Assembly: GCA_013176395.1 (NCBI GenBank)
Contig: JABMLP010000046.1
Span: 1-58,743 of the forward strand
Reading direction: 5' to 3'
Source of the DNA: Venturia oleaginea
Taxonomy: Eukaryota > Ascomycota > Dothideomycetes > Venturiales > Venturiaceae
Length of the DNA: 58,743 bases
Of the stretch, positions 1 through 11,338 are shown in pieces. The notes under the pieces were generated by a model that ran no database searches, was not told the DNA's origin, and saw only the letters and a program-made list of their open reading frames with translations. Numbering within the stretch: position 1 is the first letter of the stretch; the number at the start of each line of letters is the position of its first letter. Made by a program: the position numbers and the translations under genes.

Positions 1-211
1 TGCTGTTGGTGGTTCAGCTCACGGTTTCAAGTTCATGCCCATATTGGGGAAGTACATTGTTGATATCGTCGAAAACACATTGGAGGATGGGATAGCACAG
101 AAGTGGAAATGGAGACCAGGTGCCAAGTTGGAAGGAACTGATCCTCATCCTACTCCTCTACTGGATCTCAATGATATCCCTGGATGGTCTGTAGAGCAAG
201 CAAAATTATGA
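1..211 (+). CDS. C-terminal end of an amadoriase-like FAD amine oxidase (partial)
   Basis: The reading frame starting at base 2 is open to a TGA at 209-211 and encodes about 69 residues. It contains SAHGFKFMPILGKYIVD, then a KWRPG motif and a short tail ending near PGWSVEQAKL. A Gly-Ser-x-His-Gly-Phe-Lys-Phe-x-Pro block followed by 'W+W+PG' is typical of the C-terminal FAD-contacting end of fungal fructosyl amino acid oxidases and related sarcosine-oxidase-family enzymes. These deglycate fructosyl amino acids to glucosone, amino acid and hydrogen peroxide. Only this end lies in the window, so substrate class and completeness cannot be judged. The nearest recognised gene, the sirtuin, is convergent. 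Confidence 0.62.
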   Translation, partial: AVGGSAHGFKFMPILGKYIVDIVENTLEDGIAQKWKWRPGAKLEGTDPHPTPLLDLNDIPGWSVEQAKL

Positions 212-862
212 TTCGAGGTCCTCTTGGCTCTGCAGATGTACGATTATTCAGAACCTACCTCACACATCGACGTGGTCATCTTCCACTCTTCCAAATTCGA
301 TCGCCTTGATTATGTAAAACCGCTTACCGATGTCCCTCGATCCAAGACCCAACGACAAAGCAGGTTCAGAAGTCTCCTCGGAAAGAAATGTTTTTACGTC
401 GAGCTTTGGAATGGTACGCCAAGCAACAAACGCTTACCTACCGACTTTGAATATGACAAGGAGAAGGACAATTTAGTTAGCAATTAACTCTGTATACCAT
501 GAGTCGTTTGCGAACGTCGTTGCAGTCTCACGACTCCGATGTTCGGTTAGGGTCTTTCAAACTAGTTTTGTTGCCTCCAAGAAGCCAGTGAAGTTAGTGA
601 GACCCTCGAAATGTTGTGATTTAGAAGTCGAGAATCGGACTTCGTGTAGTAGCCAGTCGTTAGCATCGATTTGATGATACGTGTCTATAATCAGCATTCG
701 ACTCCACAATCGCAATTCCAAGATCTTGCCTGTTTCAGTCATCCCGACGTGCATGGTATCTATATTCCCTTCCATTGTACCAGAACGCCAAAGCCAACGT
801 CCACGACGACATTTCCGTCCAGTCATCACCTCATTATCCTATTACCACCTCCCATGCCCAGA
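212..862. other. Intergenic stretch between convergent genes
   Basis: This holds the 3' flanks of the amadoriase-like gene (+) and the sirtuin gene (-). A plus frame at 224-487 opens only from a TTG and resembles no family. A minus frame at 557-829 lies just beyond the likely sirtuin stop and could be untranslated tail. I see no convincing gene. Confidence 0.5.
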
Positions 863-2563
863 TTATGATTCATCAACCTTGACATCCATGTCGTGTTTTT
901 CAACAAACTCGCCAACGAAATCCTTCCATAATCCCATCACTTTCATTACCAGGCAGAACCTGCGCACCTCCCGTTGTCTTAGTTCTGTCCTCATTCCATC
1001 CAGGCAATGGCGTCCCATCGATCAGATGACTGTGATTTCCAGGTTCAGCATCCTGGGATTGTCTGTCTGGATCTGTCCATCCGATTAACGGTGGGGAAGG
1101 GCTTTGCTCTTTTTGTGCATTCACTTCTTGCGTCAAGCCTGTTTGGACTTCCGATAACGAGGCTGGATTCACGGTTTCATCTCCTTCGGCAGCTACACCA
1201 TCTAGATTCGTTGCCGCACCATCACCACTAGTAATCTTATTGCTGTGGTAGCCTGACAGTGGCGAGTTGCTCGCCGCTATCCTAGCTCGTTCGCGCGCTC
1301 CAGATTCCACGTCGGATTCATGCTTCAAATCCTTTCATGCTTAGACAGGAACTCAGCTTTCCACTCTTCCACGCTCTTAGCCTCGAGTGTCCCAAATGCT
1401 GGCTCTCATCTCGCGGCTGCTGTATCCTCGGCTTCGCTTCGGGTTCATGACTTTGTCGGTCTGAATTTTCGTGACATGCAACGTATCTTCGACTTCTTGC
1501 GTGATCTTATTGACCTCATCTTCGATTATTTCGTCACGTGACATTTCTGGCTTGGGAGCAGGTTTAGGGACTGGATCAATGCCGAATTTCTTGCCGGTCT
1601 CGTTCCACATGTCCTCCAGTTCGTCGAGCCAGCCGCATGCTTGAGCTAATTTCGGATGCCGGAGTCGCAGTCGCCTAATTGAATCACGTCGTCTGCTCTA
1701 ATTCCAAGGTCGCCGACGGACTCATTGTTGACAAGGAGTCGAGGAACACCCGGTAATGTCATGCCAGGTAGTTGCGAGAATGGTGCTACGCTCAAGCTTG
1801 AGCCGAGAACAATAACCAAGTCTGCTTCTGCGGGCAGGTTTTGGGCAGCAAAGAATGCCGTGGGTAGTGATTCGCCAAAGAACACGATGTCCGGTTTGAC
1901 CAGGCCTTTGCAAGTATGACACCTCGGAATCTGCATCTTCTCGACATGGGCGAGTAATTCGTCATTCGAGTAGGGATCTTTGCAGTCGATGCAGCGCGAG
2001 GAAGCGAATGAGCCATGTGCTTCTATGACCATCTCTCCAGGCACACCCGCCTCTCGGTCCAGACAGTCAATGTTCTGGGTGAAGTGCTTGAGCAGTAAAC
2101 GCTTCTTGTGTAACAAAGCGATAAAGGCGTGGGTGATTGTCGGTCTCCATTTTCCAGGCCATAACTCTTGTGCAAGGATGTAGAAAGCTTCCGGCTTCTC
2201 TCTAAAGTAATCGATGGAAAAGACGGCTTCTGCATATGGTAGATTGAGCCTGGCAAGGTTTGCGTAGAGGCCTGTACCTGGCGAGCGGAAATCGGGGATG
2301 CCAGCTGAAGTAGAGATGCCAGCGCCACTCATGACAACGATCCTCTTCGCATTTCCGCATTTTATGTATTCGGCGACGGAGTCGAGGTCGCGGGCTTTGA
2401 GGGAGGTAGGTGGGACCGAAGGGTCGATTGGCATGGAGTTTTCTTGGCCCATTTTGCGCGGCCGAGCGGGTTTCTTGGGGGGCTTGAAGTTCTTCTTCTG
2501 GTTCTTGTTGTTATTGTTATTGTAGGAGGCGCCGAAGTCGTCGTAGGTGTCGAAATGATCCAA
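863..2563 (-). CDS. HST2: HST2-type class I sirtuin, C-terminal half frameshifted
   Basis: NAD-dependent protein deacetylase of the Sir2 family, closest by eye to fungal Hst2. The catalytic core is in one open frame, 2563-1646. It has a Rossmann start with GAGIS, then GIPDFRSP, the TQNID motif, the catalytic His in EAHGSF, a four-Cys zinc site (CIDC then CHTC), VKPDIVFFGE and VLGSSLSVAPF. Translation may begin at 2563 or at the inner ATG at 2452 (MGQENSMP), the usual Hst2 start; the extra 37 residues are basic. At 1646 the frame stops exactly where family members continue. The expected sequence (LAQACGWLDELEDMWNE) follows at once in another frame, as if one A were missing from an A run near 1649-1651. 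The acidic tail continues through at least one more frame change and a plausible frame ends at 863. Either sequence error or pseudogenisation would explain it; the core itself looks intact. Confidence 0.85.
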
Positions 2564-3408
2564 CGCGATGTCGAAGTCGTTGAATCGCGCCTGTGAGCGC
2601 TGGACTTTTGCTTTGCGACCGATGGTTGCAGTAGGATATAGCCCTCTATTATATGATGACTGCCTAACGTGTGATTGAAGTTATACTTGTTCGGAGTCTT
2701 GAACTGAAGAGAGATGTTTCTCCTCCTCGCTCTGATGAGTTGGAAAGAGGGGTTTGCGAGCACGAAACCCAAAGACGGTACCGTGGGTACCTAGAGACAG
2801 ATATAACCACAATGGTGTTTCTTCCTAACAGAACATGACTTTTTTCCTCTTCGGGAAATAATTGGACTTGGAATAACATTGTGAGGCACTACGGAGCTTT
2901 CACGATGTCTTGTCTTGTCTCTCCTCACCAATATAGGGCAAGCTGGCGAAGAAATACGAGGCGTAGACTGTTCGCGTTCCCCATCGAATCCTTGTTGATT
3001 GCCTCCGGTACCATCCTGGGCCCGAAGAGCAAGTAGAGAACGTTATTGAAAAAATACATAGCAGTAGCCGGACTCATCGCTACTACCAGTTGCCCAATAG
3101 CCTAAGAGATTGACTTTTGAAACGAAGACGATAGTGCAGAATACTAGGAGGTACCAATCGCAGTCATTGAGCTGATGCTGAGCCACTCCTCGCCGAGCTT
3201 CATCATGATTGTAGACAAGTCATCGTAAATGGATGATGAAGATGAGAGATTGGAAGTAGAGGGGAGAACTGGAAAGCAAAGTTGCAAAGGGGCACGCAAA
3301 ACTACGGCGCCAGTTTGAAACACCACTGCCAAAATTGATTTCTGCGTCACGTTCCTCCATCAAATCAAGCCTCCTAGTAACATTAGTCAACCATCCCACC
3401 CCGCGAAC
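2564..3408. promoter_or_regulatory. Divergent promoter region between HST2 and RMT2
   Basis: About 845 bases separate two genes transcribed away from each other, so both promoters should lie here. I see no TATA box placed convincingly for either gene and no recognisable operator-like repeat. Overlapping short frames on both strands show no family resemblance. Confidence 0.4.
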
Positions 3409-4684
3409 ATGGACTTCACGGAAAGCGATCCCTTCCAAATCGACACAGACCTCACCACCCAGAGTCTTCTCCTCGCTGCCGCCCACCATGACATCGCTTC
3501 CTTGAAAAATCTTCTCAAAACAGCACCCGCAAATGTTCAAGACCCCGAAACAGGATATACCCCACTTCATGCGGCAATCGCAGCTTTGAAGGAAGACGAT
3601 GCTGAGAACTCCACCAATGGACATGTCACGAATAGTCTGGGGGAGCAAAGAAAAAAGGATCTCGAATCAGCTGCCGAAACGGTACGATTGCTCTTCGAGA
3701 ATGGAGCTATCTGGAATGATCTTGATCTGAATAATGAAACTCCTGGGTGTGTAGCGAAGCGGTCAGGTTTGGATGAGATATATGGATTGGTGGTCGATGC
3801 TGGGGTAAGGGCTGAGCTACTGCTCTCGAGGTTAGACGAATACCAAGCGCTTGGTGACGATTCCGACGATGAAGACGAAGAGAATGAAGTCGACGAAGAC
3901 AGCAACGAATTCAAAGAAGAAAAGGTTGAAGAGACCGCGCCTCCGGAATCAATGGCTGCTGACCCTTCGGCAAACAATGACGACTATCTCAATGACACAA
4001 TCGAAATCACCGACACGACCATTCTAGACTCAGCTGCAAATGGTGTCATGATGGACTGGGAAACACCACTCATGGAACGCCACGCCAAGCTATTGTGTCC
4101 CCGAACAGGTCTCCGCGTCTTGAACATTGGGCACGGCATGGGTATAATTGACAAGCTATTCCAATCGCATTCACCAGAAAGCCATCACATTGTGGAAGCG
4201 CATCCAGACGTGCTCAAAAAGATGCGGGAGAATGGCTGGTACGAGAGGCCTGGCGTTGTTATTCACGAAGGAAAATGGCAAGATATACTGCCGACTCTTG
4301 GTGATGTCGTCTTTGATGCCATATATTTCGACACGTTTGCTGAAGAGTACAAGGCTTTACGAGAATTCTTTTCCGAATGGGTGGTACAATTCTTGGATTC
4401 GGATGGCAAGATGAGCTTCTTCAACGGGATGGGTGCGGATCGACAGGTCTGCTATGATGTTTATACAAAGGTACGAATGATCCGCGGTTATGATGGACTT
4501 GCAGACCACAACTCTAATATCCCACTAGGTCGTAGAAATGGACTTGTATGAGGCAGGCTTTGATGTGGAATGGGAGGACGTTAAGATCCCAGATCTGAAA
4601 GAGGCTGGAGAATGGGACGGAGTCCGCCGACCTTACTGGGCTCTCGAAGTCTACAAACTGCCAACCTGCACGTTCATGGGATGA
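3409..4684 (+). CDS. RMT2: Arginine N-methyltransferase 2 (type IV PRMT)
   Basis: Two exons, 3409-4470 and 4529-4684, with a 58-nt GT..AG intron; the spliced product is 405 residues with no frame problem. In yeast Rmt2 methylates the delta nitrogen of an arginine in ribosomal protein L12. The N terminus carries one ankyrin-like repeat (TGYTPLHAAIAAL, about residues 47-60) and a conserved NETPGCVAKRSG block, then an acidic linker. The methyltransferase domain follows with the S-adenosylmethionine motif VLNIGHGMGIID, the post-I acidic IVEAHPDVL, and DAIYFDTFAEEY in place of the double-E loop of other PRMTs. Exon 2 supplies the conserved ending (DLYEAGFDVEWEDV, YWALEVYKLP). The start is the first ATG of the frame and sits in a good context (GAACATGG). 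Without the intron the frame would end about 50 residues early. Confidence 0.92.
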
Positions 4685-5456
4685 AACAGCCGGCAAACTC
4701 GAGGGCGGAAACTCTGCCAACCGAGAATTCAAGCGTTTTCCCGTTATTGCATCACGACTACGCTATCAATTCATGAACACGAGCCTGAGAAACGACCTCC
4801 TTGGCTTCACGGAGCGCCTGGAATAGTAGTCTTTACCGGCTTGGTGTAATGGAAATAGGTGAGCTTGTATCGTCCTCGGTTGAGTATTTACGTCGAAGCT
4901 TGGCAGAGCGATGCTACGATACAATTATCAGTCACTGTATCTCCACGTTTTTATTGCCAGTCGTGAAACCTCCTCGCGTGCCGGAGGAACCCGCCAGCGA
5001 CTTGCTTTCCTCCAGAGTGATCGAGCTTTGATCGAATGGATCACTGCACGATCAAAATCATTGTACATCATTGGATCCACCTCTTTGAGGATGCATGAGA
5101 GAATTGGATGGAAAGCCTCATTTGGTAACTTGGAGAAGAGAAATTGCCGAATTCGTTCTGCCATGATTTGAAATTGTCTGAGACGTTCATCACTAACCAA
5201 GTGTAACGTCTATAACAGCCCATATCAGCGACGAAAATCTTTCCGTCCGCTCAAGATAGTTACAAATGCCAGAGGTTCGGCGCTAATTCCGACCCGAACA
5301 GCGGGCCGAGCACCCGGAAACGCTACCCGTCATCCGCCATCCGCCATCTCAACAGATCCAACAATCACTCTCCATCATCAACATCAATCTTCACTTTCAT
5401 CTCACTCCATCTCCAGTTCAGCAGGAAAAAGTTTCAAAAACACACCAACTGCCATC
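4685..5456. other. Mostly non-coding stretch before the cupin gene
   Basis: It contains one weak minus-strand candidate (listed separately). The last 150 bases before 5457 are C/T-rich (repeated CATCTCA/CCATC runs), as is common in ascomycete 5' leaders. Confidence 0.4.
4928..5164 (-). CDS. Hypothetical 78-residue protein, weak candidate
   Basis: The frame runs from an ATG at 5164 to a stop at 4928. The product begins MAERIRQFLFSKLPNE and has an even amphipathic composition (PMMYNDFDRAVIHSIKAR, SLWRKASRWRVPP), more protein-like than the competing plus frames over the same bases. I recognise no family. It could be an exon of a larger or decayed gene, because a stop lies upstream in frame and no intron is obvious. 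Confidence 0.25.
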   Translation of the reverse strand: MAERIRQFLFSKLPNEAFHPILSCILKEVDPMMYNDFDRAVIHSIKARSLWRKASRWRVPPAREEVSRLAIKTWRYSD

Positions 5457-6109
5457 ATGTTATCCTTCCTCCGTGCCCCTCACCCGCCTCTCACAAACAA
5501 CGCTACCAAAAATCCCATCATTTACGAGAATGGCCTCTCATCAGTCTCGTTTCGAAAACCAGATTCTGAATTCATAATGACCCACACAATCCCTCCAACC
5601 ACCAAAGAAAACGGGGTTTCAATAATCGTCCCACCGTTTCACTACCACATTCACCAAGACGAATATTTCCACATCCAATCCGGGTCGGCAAAGCTCTACA
5701 AAGGCATTGATCCCAAACCATTTACCACGCTATCCGCCTCCCAAGGTGGACTAAGGAAGGCGGTAATCCCACGGAAGACGTATCATCGCTTCGAAAATGC
5801 CTCGGATACGGACACATTGGTCATAGACATCCATCTCTCACCAGAGGACTACGAGAATGAACAGAGATTTTTCCGAAACTTCTTTGGGTATTTGGATGAT
5901 TGTAAGGGTGCTGGAACGGCGCCTAGCTTCTTTCAGTTGATGGTGTTTTTGCATGCGGCCGATACCCATTGGCATTAACGCTGCCGAATCATTCACTGGG
6001 AGTCTGGGTGAGTAGAGCGTTTTTGGTCGGGGCAGCGTTTCTGGGGAGGTGGGTTTTGGGGTATCGGGATTCCTATGAGGAGTATTGTTTTGGTAAAAAG
6101 GGACAGTAG
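5457..6109 (+). CDS. Cupin-fold protein with C-terminal membrane anchor, one frameshift
   Basis: The first 170 codons encode a single-domain cupin: motif 1 is HYHIHQDEYFHIQSG (metal-binding His/Glu set) and motif 2 lies around IPRKTYHRFENAS. The frame then ends early at 5978 just after HAADTHWH. Another frame from about 5968 continues with PLALTLPNHSLGVWVSR, a hydrophobic stretch (AFLVGAAFLGRWVLGY) and RDSYEEY, to a TAG at 6107-6109. That is the tail I expect in this fungal family. Adding one C to the CCC at 5965-5967 joins the two halves into about 217 residues. Substrate is unknown; fungal relatives are annotated only as cupin-domain or quercetinase-like. The hydrophobic tail suggests membrane attachment. 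The lesion is either sequence error or a recent null allele. Confidence 0.8.
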
Positions 6110-6940
6110 GGGGGCATGTGAGCGAGAGATTGTACAGCTATTCTCGACAAGAGCGTATATACTGACGACGTCGATGATGTATCTATACAAACATTTCAGA
6201 ACAGGAGAGATCGAGGCTATTAGGACGAAGAAGCACCGCGTGTCGATTCTTATGTCAACAGCGCGAAATCCCGTGATGCTTGCGACTCTCTTCAAGTTTC
6301 AGCCTGATTGCGCAGTCCAAGAAATCCTTGCTCTTGCCCTTCCAATTGCTGTCCCAGACGCAAAATACTTGGCATCTGCCGCAGAGGAATCCGACGTGTT
6401 CTGCTGAAGCGACCTCTATTGCGGTACTCGGTATATCTTTGGCGCCTTCGTGCAGTCGTGCTCCTATATGATACATCTCATAAGGCTAGACCCGGGGCTA
6501 CGGGACGACATGCGGGCACTGATCAAGCCACCTGCAACAAATTGTCGTACAATCCTTGTTGATCGAACATGGCCCTGGCCAACCGCCGAGCAACGCATAC
6601 GCCTACGGAGGTACCTAGCCGCGTGGCGCTTGACCGTGACTCTTTAAGCTACCTGCGAGTCGTTCCCCACCATTAACTTTTTCTTTAATCTTTGCGACAG
6701 AGACGACATTGACTCCTACTGTACTTGGACTTGCCATTAACCGCAGCAGTTTGGACGCCATACAGCTTGTTTACGCCCGAACATCTTGCTCGAGTAAACA
6801 AAGACTGATTCTCAGGTATGTCTCTATCGCATTGAATATGGTCGCCAATAGAGCCAGTGTTGATGCCTACTTCCACAGACTTTGCTATGGCTCGAAGCTA
6901 AAGCTTCCAACCTCGTCAGTGGGATGCCTAGAGCGCTCTC
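6110..6940. other. Intergenic, no gene seen
   Basis: Several short overlapping frames on both strands (for example 6075-6407 and 6255-6476) have low-information products and no family resemblance. This probably holds the 3' flank of the cupin gene and the promoter and leader of the next gene. Confidence 0.4.
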
Positions 6941-9900
6941 ATGGCTGCTCAGCCTTCGCCCTCGAGCGACATACCCTATACTCACAACCACAATAATCAC
7001 ACCTCCACCGAACCTACGAGACGAAGAAGACTTCCTGAGGGACGATGCAACTTTCGCAACCTAAACGCGGGTACACGGCCGCCGAGTTGCGGCTGCCGGC
7101 GCTTTTGGTACAATGGGGATCTGATGATAACAGCTGAGAATGCGACAAATGGACAGGCACGACACCAGGAACAGAATCCTTCGTGTGTTTGTGGACATCA
7201 TGCTTCCTTTCACGATATGGTGGAGAGGATCACGAGAGGCGGCCTTAACCTAGAGACATCCCATGTCTTGATGGCGCCTCCCCCTGCTCCAATTATCGAT
7301 AAAAGAGGCCTTAATGGGCAGGTTTACAATGCACTAGGATCGCAAGAGTAAGCCCGAGGGCACTGGTTCATGTGCAGCAAGACAATACTCTTGAAGGCAG
7401 CGAAAGAGGTGGAGAACATGCGCGATGCGACGACCATCTTGCACACAACAATGCCTCCAACACCAGCGCACCGCTCTTTCCTTCTTTGCAATCCTTCTCT
7501 GTCAATTCCTCGTGAACTGCGCGCATTCAACGGCTATGACATCCGCGAACTCACCCAGCCACAAGCTGCCCCCTGCTACCGCAGGCGCCTTCACTGGCAG
7601 CGGCCTGGGTCTGACTCTTTACGAGCGAAGCGTTCGGCAAGCAAGGCAACTAACGCAGAGTCCAACTGTTGCAGACGGTTCTGTTGCAGAAGAAGTTCCT
7701 CAGCAGAACTCTTGTCTCCTATCAACTTTGCAGGCCTCTTCAGATGGTGGTCCACCCAACATCAGCCCTACTCCTGGTTTTCTCTCCATCAAAATATTGG
7801 AGGGAAGACGCGCTAGCCCTACCCTTGACGTCTCTCTTCGATCGGCAATGTTGCGAATGCTTATGACGATTCCATTGAGGGTGTGACGGAGCTCGCTACA
7901 CCCAGCAGCGTTGGCAATACACCTGATTTTGGACGTCTCAAACGACTGGTGCAAGATGCAAGGCACGCGATCAATACTGTCACGACGCTGGAGATATCTC
8001 CGAACGCGCACTCTGATGACTCAGCAGAACGGATCATGGCTGTCCAGGACGGTCGAACCCCACAAGTCAATTCAACTTGCGCCCCATCTCCTACCAAAGA
8101 CGGTGACTATGTACAGGCGGCTATCCGTAAATTGCCAGCCACACTTCGCCAGCTCACGCCGATGCTCAGTAGCTTGCAAGGCTATCTCTCCCGCAATCCT
8201 GACATCTCTATACACAAATCAATAAACAGTCTCTCGAAACGGCTGGACTCTATAGAAAACGCCTCGTTCAGTAATGTCCCACCAGACCAGATTAATCAAC
8301 AATTTGAAAACGTGGATGGGCGCCTCGTAGATCTAGAGAATCGAATCGATGAGCACGTGGATGGGCGCATCGTATGTCTAGAGAATCGAGTCGGTGAGCA
8401 TGGTCAAATTCTTGGTGCTTTCGATCAAGGAGAAAGTCTACAAGAGCGTCACCTTCGAAGGCTGACTGCTGGCATGAATGCATCGTTGGACTCACGCCAG
8501 TCTCACGGAGGCGCTGATCCTGACCTCATGGGTTTTCACCGCGCGCGTAAGGATTTAGAAGATCGGTTAGAGGATCTGGAGAAGTGGAGGCCTCCATGTT
8601 TAGCTCATCCATGGGAGCTTGAAGTTGTCCTTCTTCCTTGGGGGCAGAGAGCTCAAAGGTGTTTGGTATCCGACTGACGAGCTGCTCAAACCAGGCATGA
8701 CCCAAGACTCAGAAGTATGGCCTCAAGCCCGCGGAGTTCGATCGCAGTCCCGCGTATCTGTCTCACTTGGTGCAGACCGTGAAACTGGTTGGAGCAGTCA
8801 AGCAATTCATGACTGGGCTGATGGCACGGAGCATTGGCTGTCACCTAAAGCTTGTGGCCCTAATAGTGTAGTCTTCCATCGATTGCGCAGCCGAGGTCTT
8901 GTGCGAACTGTCACACTGAACAGTCCCAGGAGCGAGATGTGTTCAGGCCTCTGTCGCTAGAGCATACGGCGATCTATTGGACACCCTTGCTGGGCCTGGA
9001 CAACCTACAAAAGCGGACGGTGAAACGCTTGACAGAAATGCTCTGCTGGGCATGTCGGCTCCATTCATTCCTCTTCGCAAGGTCCACAAGTCATCACGAT
9101 TGCGCTCTTGGCTCCTCCAGATCTCGTCTCGCCTGCCTTGTGGACGGCTGACTTCTGGCATCCGGTGTTCTGATGCGAGCTCCAGCCGGACAAAAGCGGC
9201 TTTTCATCACTACTCACGAGTCGTACATACAACAGAGCACAGATGAATCGGTCTCTTGGACTTGGGACAAGATAAGAGAGCTACCTCGTAGCAGCTCATA
9301 CCAAAGCCAAGCACAATATCGATGCTGAGGCGCAGGTTTGTGAACCCGTCGTCCTAGAGGCGTGTTGGAGTCATCATCCAGCGCTCGACGAACTTCCCAG
9401 TGTCCACTCTTCGTTGCCTCCTCCATCACAGCGTCAGTTTCCACGATCCATCAGACAACGAGGAGCTCTTGCAATCCGAAGAATTAGAGCAGGAACCAGA
9501 CGACGACTTCCCCCGAATTTCACCCAGTCACTCCGACGTCCGAACTCCCAGCTCAGAGATCACCTTACCATCGTCGTGCTCGTACTTATCTCGGTCCCAC
9601 TCACCGATGCCTCCTCCAACTTGGCCATCGAAGAACCGCAGCAGCGCTTATTTTCCTCAACAACCTAAGCGGAGGATCAGGCAATTGGAGCAGTCGAAGA
9701 ATTCTGGTCTCGTCGCCTCATTACCTGCTTTCCTTCCATCCCCATCAAAGACGCGGTCACGCCTCAGCAAACGCAGACGATTGGTTAAATCTCGCTCACC
9801 TTCGGGCTCACCATATTCTCGTGAGATGTCTGTTGATGTTGATCCTGAACGTGTGATTATGCATGTTCATGGACCGAGTATCCAGCGGCGAATCCATCAA

Positions 9901-10306
9901 GCCGCTCAGTGCTTTCACCCCCCGATGGTCCAAGGAACCTGCATCCGCCTTCTTCGAACGGTCCATCAAAGCCGGCGGCAGTCAAAGTACGGATCTAGGT
10001 ATCAAGGTCTCCAGAACAGAAAAGAGAGGTGCCACACCCTGTGCTTATGCGACACCGTTTAGTGGCACCAACTTCAATAGCGGAGCTGCTGGCGAAGACG
10101 AAAATGGCGATGAAGACGTCTGGGGGGGTGTTGATGAGCCGAATGCTGCTTCAGCAGCTGGCGATGACGATGAGGTGAGTGATGAAGGTTACGACGATCA
10201 TGAAGGCGACGAGAGTGTGGTTATGGATAAGGGTCAAGACGACGATACGGATGATGATGAATTGAGTCTGAGTCAGGATGAGCTTCAAGACGAGTATTAT
10301 CAATGA
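6941..10306 (+). CDS. Long fungal protein of unknown function: N-terminal Cys cluster, coiled coil, acidic tail; many frameshifts
   Basis: Successive open segments in changing frames read as one protein. Segment 6941-7351 has a paired cluster, SCGCRRFWYN then CVCGHHASFHD, that looks like a small zinc-binding unit. About 7560-8640 gives a Ser/Pro linker and a coiled coil (LSKRLDSIENASF, NVDGRLVDLENRIDEH, DLEDRLEDLEKW). From 8600 comes a conserved-looking domain that changes frame in the GGGGG run at 8639-8643, between VLLPWG and GRELKGVWYPTDE. It continues as WSSQAIHDWADGTEHWL, AYGDLLDTLAGPGQP, MSAPFIPLRKVHKSSRLR and APAGQKRLFITTHESY. The tail has RWSKEPASAFFERSIK, then acidic repeats ending DELQDEYYQ at 10306. 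I count at least eight frame changes, yet the sense of each segment is preserved. I recognise the architecture as fungal-specific but know no function. ATG 6941 is the first in frame; introns may also be present. Confidence 0.62.
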
Positions 10307-10965
10307 CTCTTCCTGTGATGGGTAGTAGATCTAGAGACTTGGAGACTCTGGACAAGGAGGATATGAGGACACATAAAACCTATTGTGGCCGGCGGCAGGT
10401 TTGTAATATACATGGATTTGTCAACGTTTTTAGCTGGCGTAAGGATTGTATTTACACCATTTCTAAGCCAGACTTCGCAACTCCCGATTGTATAGATAGA
10501 AGATAGAGCGACATGTTATATATTCTCCAAATACTGGGGAATTCTTCGTCGACACCGCAAAATAATGGATATTCCAGCAGTTTTATATACTACGTCATTG
10601 CCCGTACAGCTCCACGCTCTGCTAACCTCGAGTTCCTCATTATGCATAGAAACAGACTGAATCTCCATCCATATCGATAACTTTCTGGCTATATCTTCTT
10701 TCAGATTGCTAAAAATTGGTCGACATCGACATCGATCTCGATCTCGATTTCGAGTTCATAAAAAAGTCCGAATACACACACGCTTCTTACTCTAATAGAT
10801 ATTTACAGACTGCATCAAGCATATACTAAAGAGTCCACTTTATATCTTTTCTTCTTATTTTCTTCTACCTGTATACTCGCTCTATATCCGATCCTCCTTC
10901 CCCCGATTGATTTCTCGTCTACCTGACCACATTTCAAATTGTCGAAAGATGAAATAAATATTCCG
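10307..10965. other. Intergenic with a short CGA-rich imperfect repeat
   Basis: No gene seen. At about 10720-10757 there is an imperfect hexanucleotide run built from ATCGAC and ATCTCG units. The rest is T/C-rich and probably holds the 5' leader of the small gene that follows. Confidence 0.4.
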
Positions 10966-11338
10966 ATGCGAGGATTGAGATTCAGCAGCAGGAACCAACT
11001 CTATTTCAAAGTATTGAAAGACGGTCTAAATTCTGATGGCCGAGATCATCTAGGAGTACGTACATACTATTTTTTCATTTCATATTACCTCCTTTTCTCA
11101 CCCAAAACTGAAACAGTATCAACAGGAAGGAAGGAAGTGGGTCAAAACAGGTAAAGTGGTCGACCTCACAAGGAAAACTGCGGCAAACGATTGGTTTGAA
11201 ATCTTCGACATAGATCGACAAAAGAGAAGCATCAACCATCCCATCCAACAACCAGAGGAAGTAACAAATGGTATCAATGAACAGATCCCCAATATCACAA
11301 CTTTAATAAGAAAGCCACTAGATAACATCAATAAATAG
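10966..11338 (+). CDS. Small two-exon protein of unknown function, about 100 residues
   Basis: Exon 1 is 10966-11055 and exon 2 is 11126-11338, joined in phase by removing a 70-nt intron with a strong GTACGT donor and an AACAG acceptor. The product starts MRGLRFSSRNQLYFKVLK and continues DGRDHLG, then EGRKWVKTGKVVDLTRKT and ANDWFEIFDIDRQKRS. A basic N terminus with few acidic residues would suit a mitochondrial presequence, but that is only inference. A TTG-initiated frame could extend nine codons upstream; the ATG is preferred. Its stop overlaps the 3' end of the convergent HEH1 gene by 11 bases. I recognise no family. Confidence 0.45.

Noticed and set aside
224..829. Short frames after the amadoriase end, including one of 87 codons on plus and one of 90 on minus
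   Set aside because: The plus frame lacks an ATG start, neither has family resemblance, and both lie in the 3' flanks of convergent genes.
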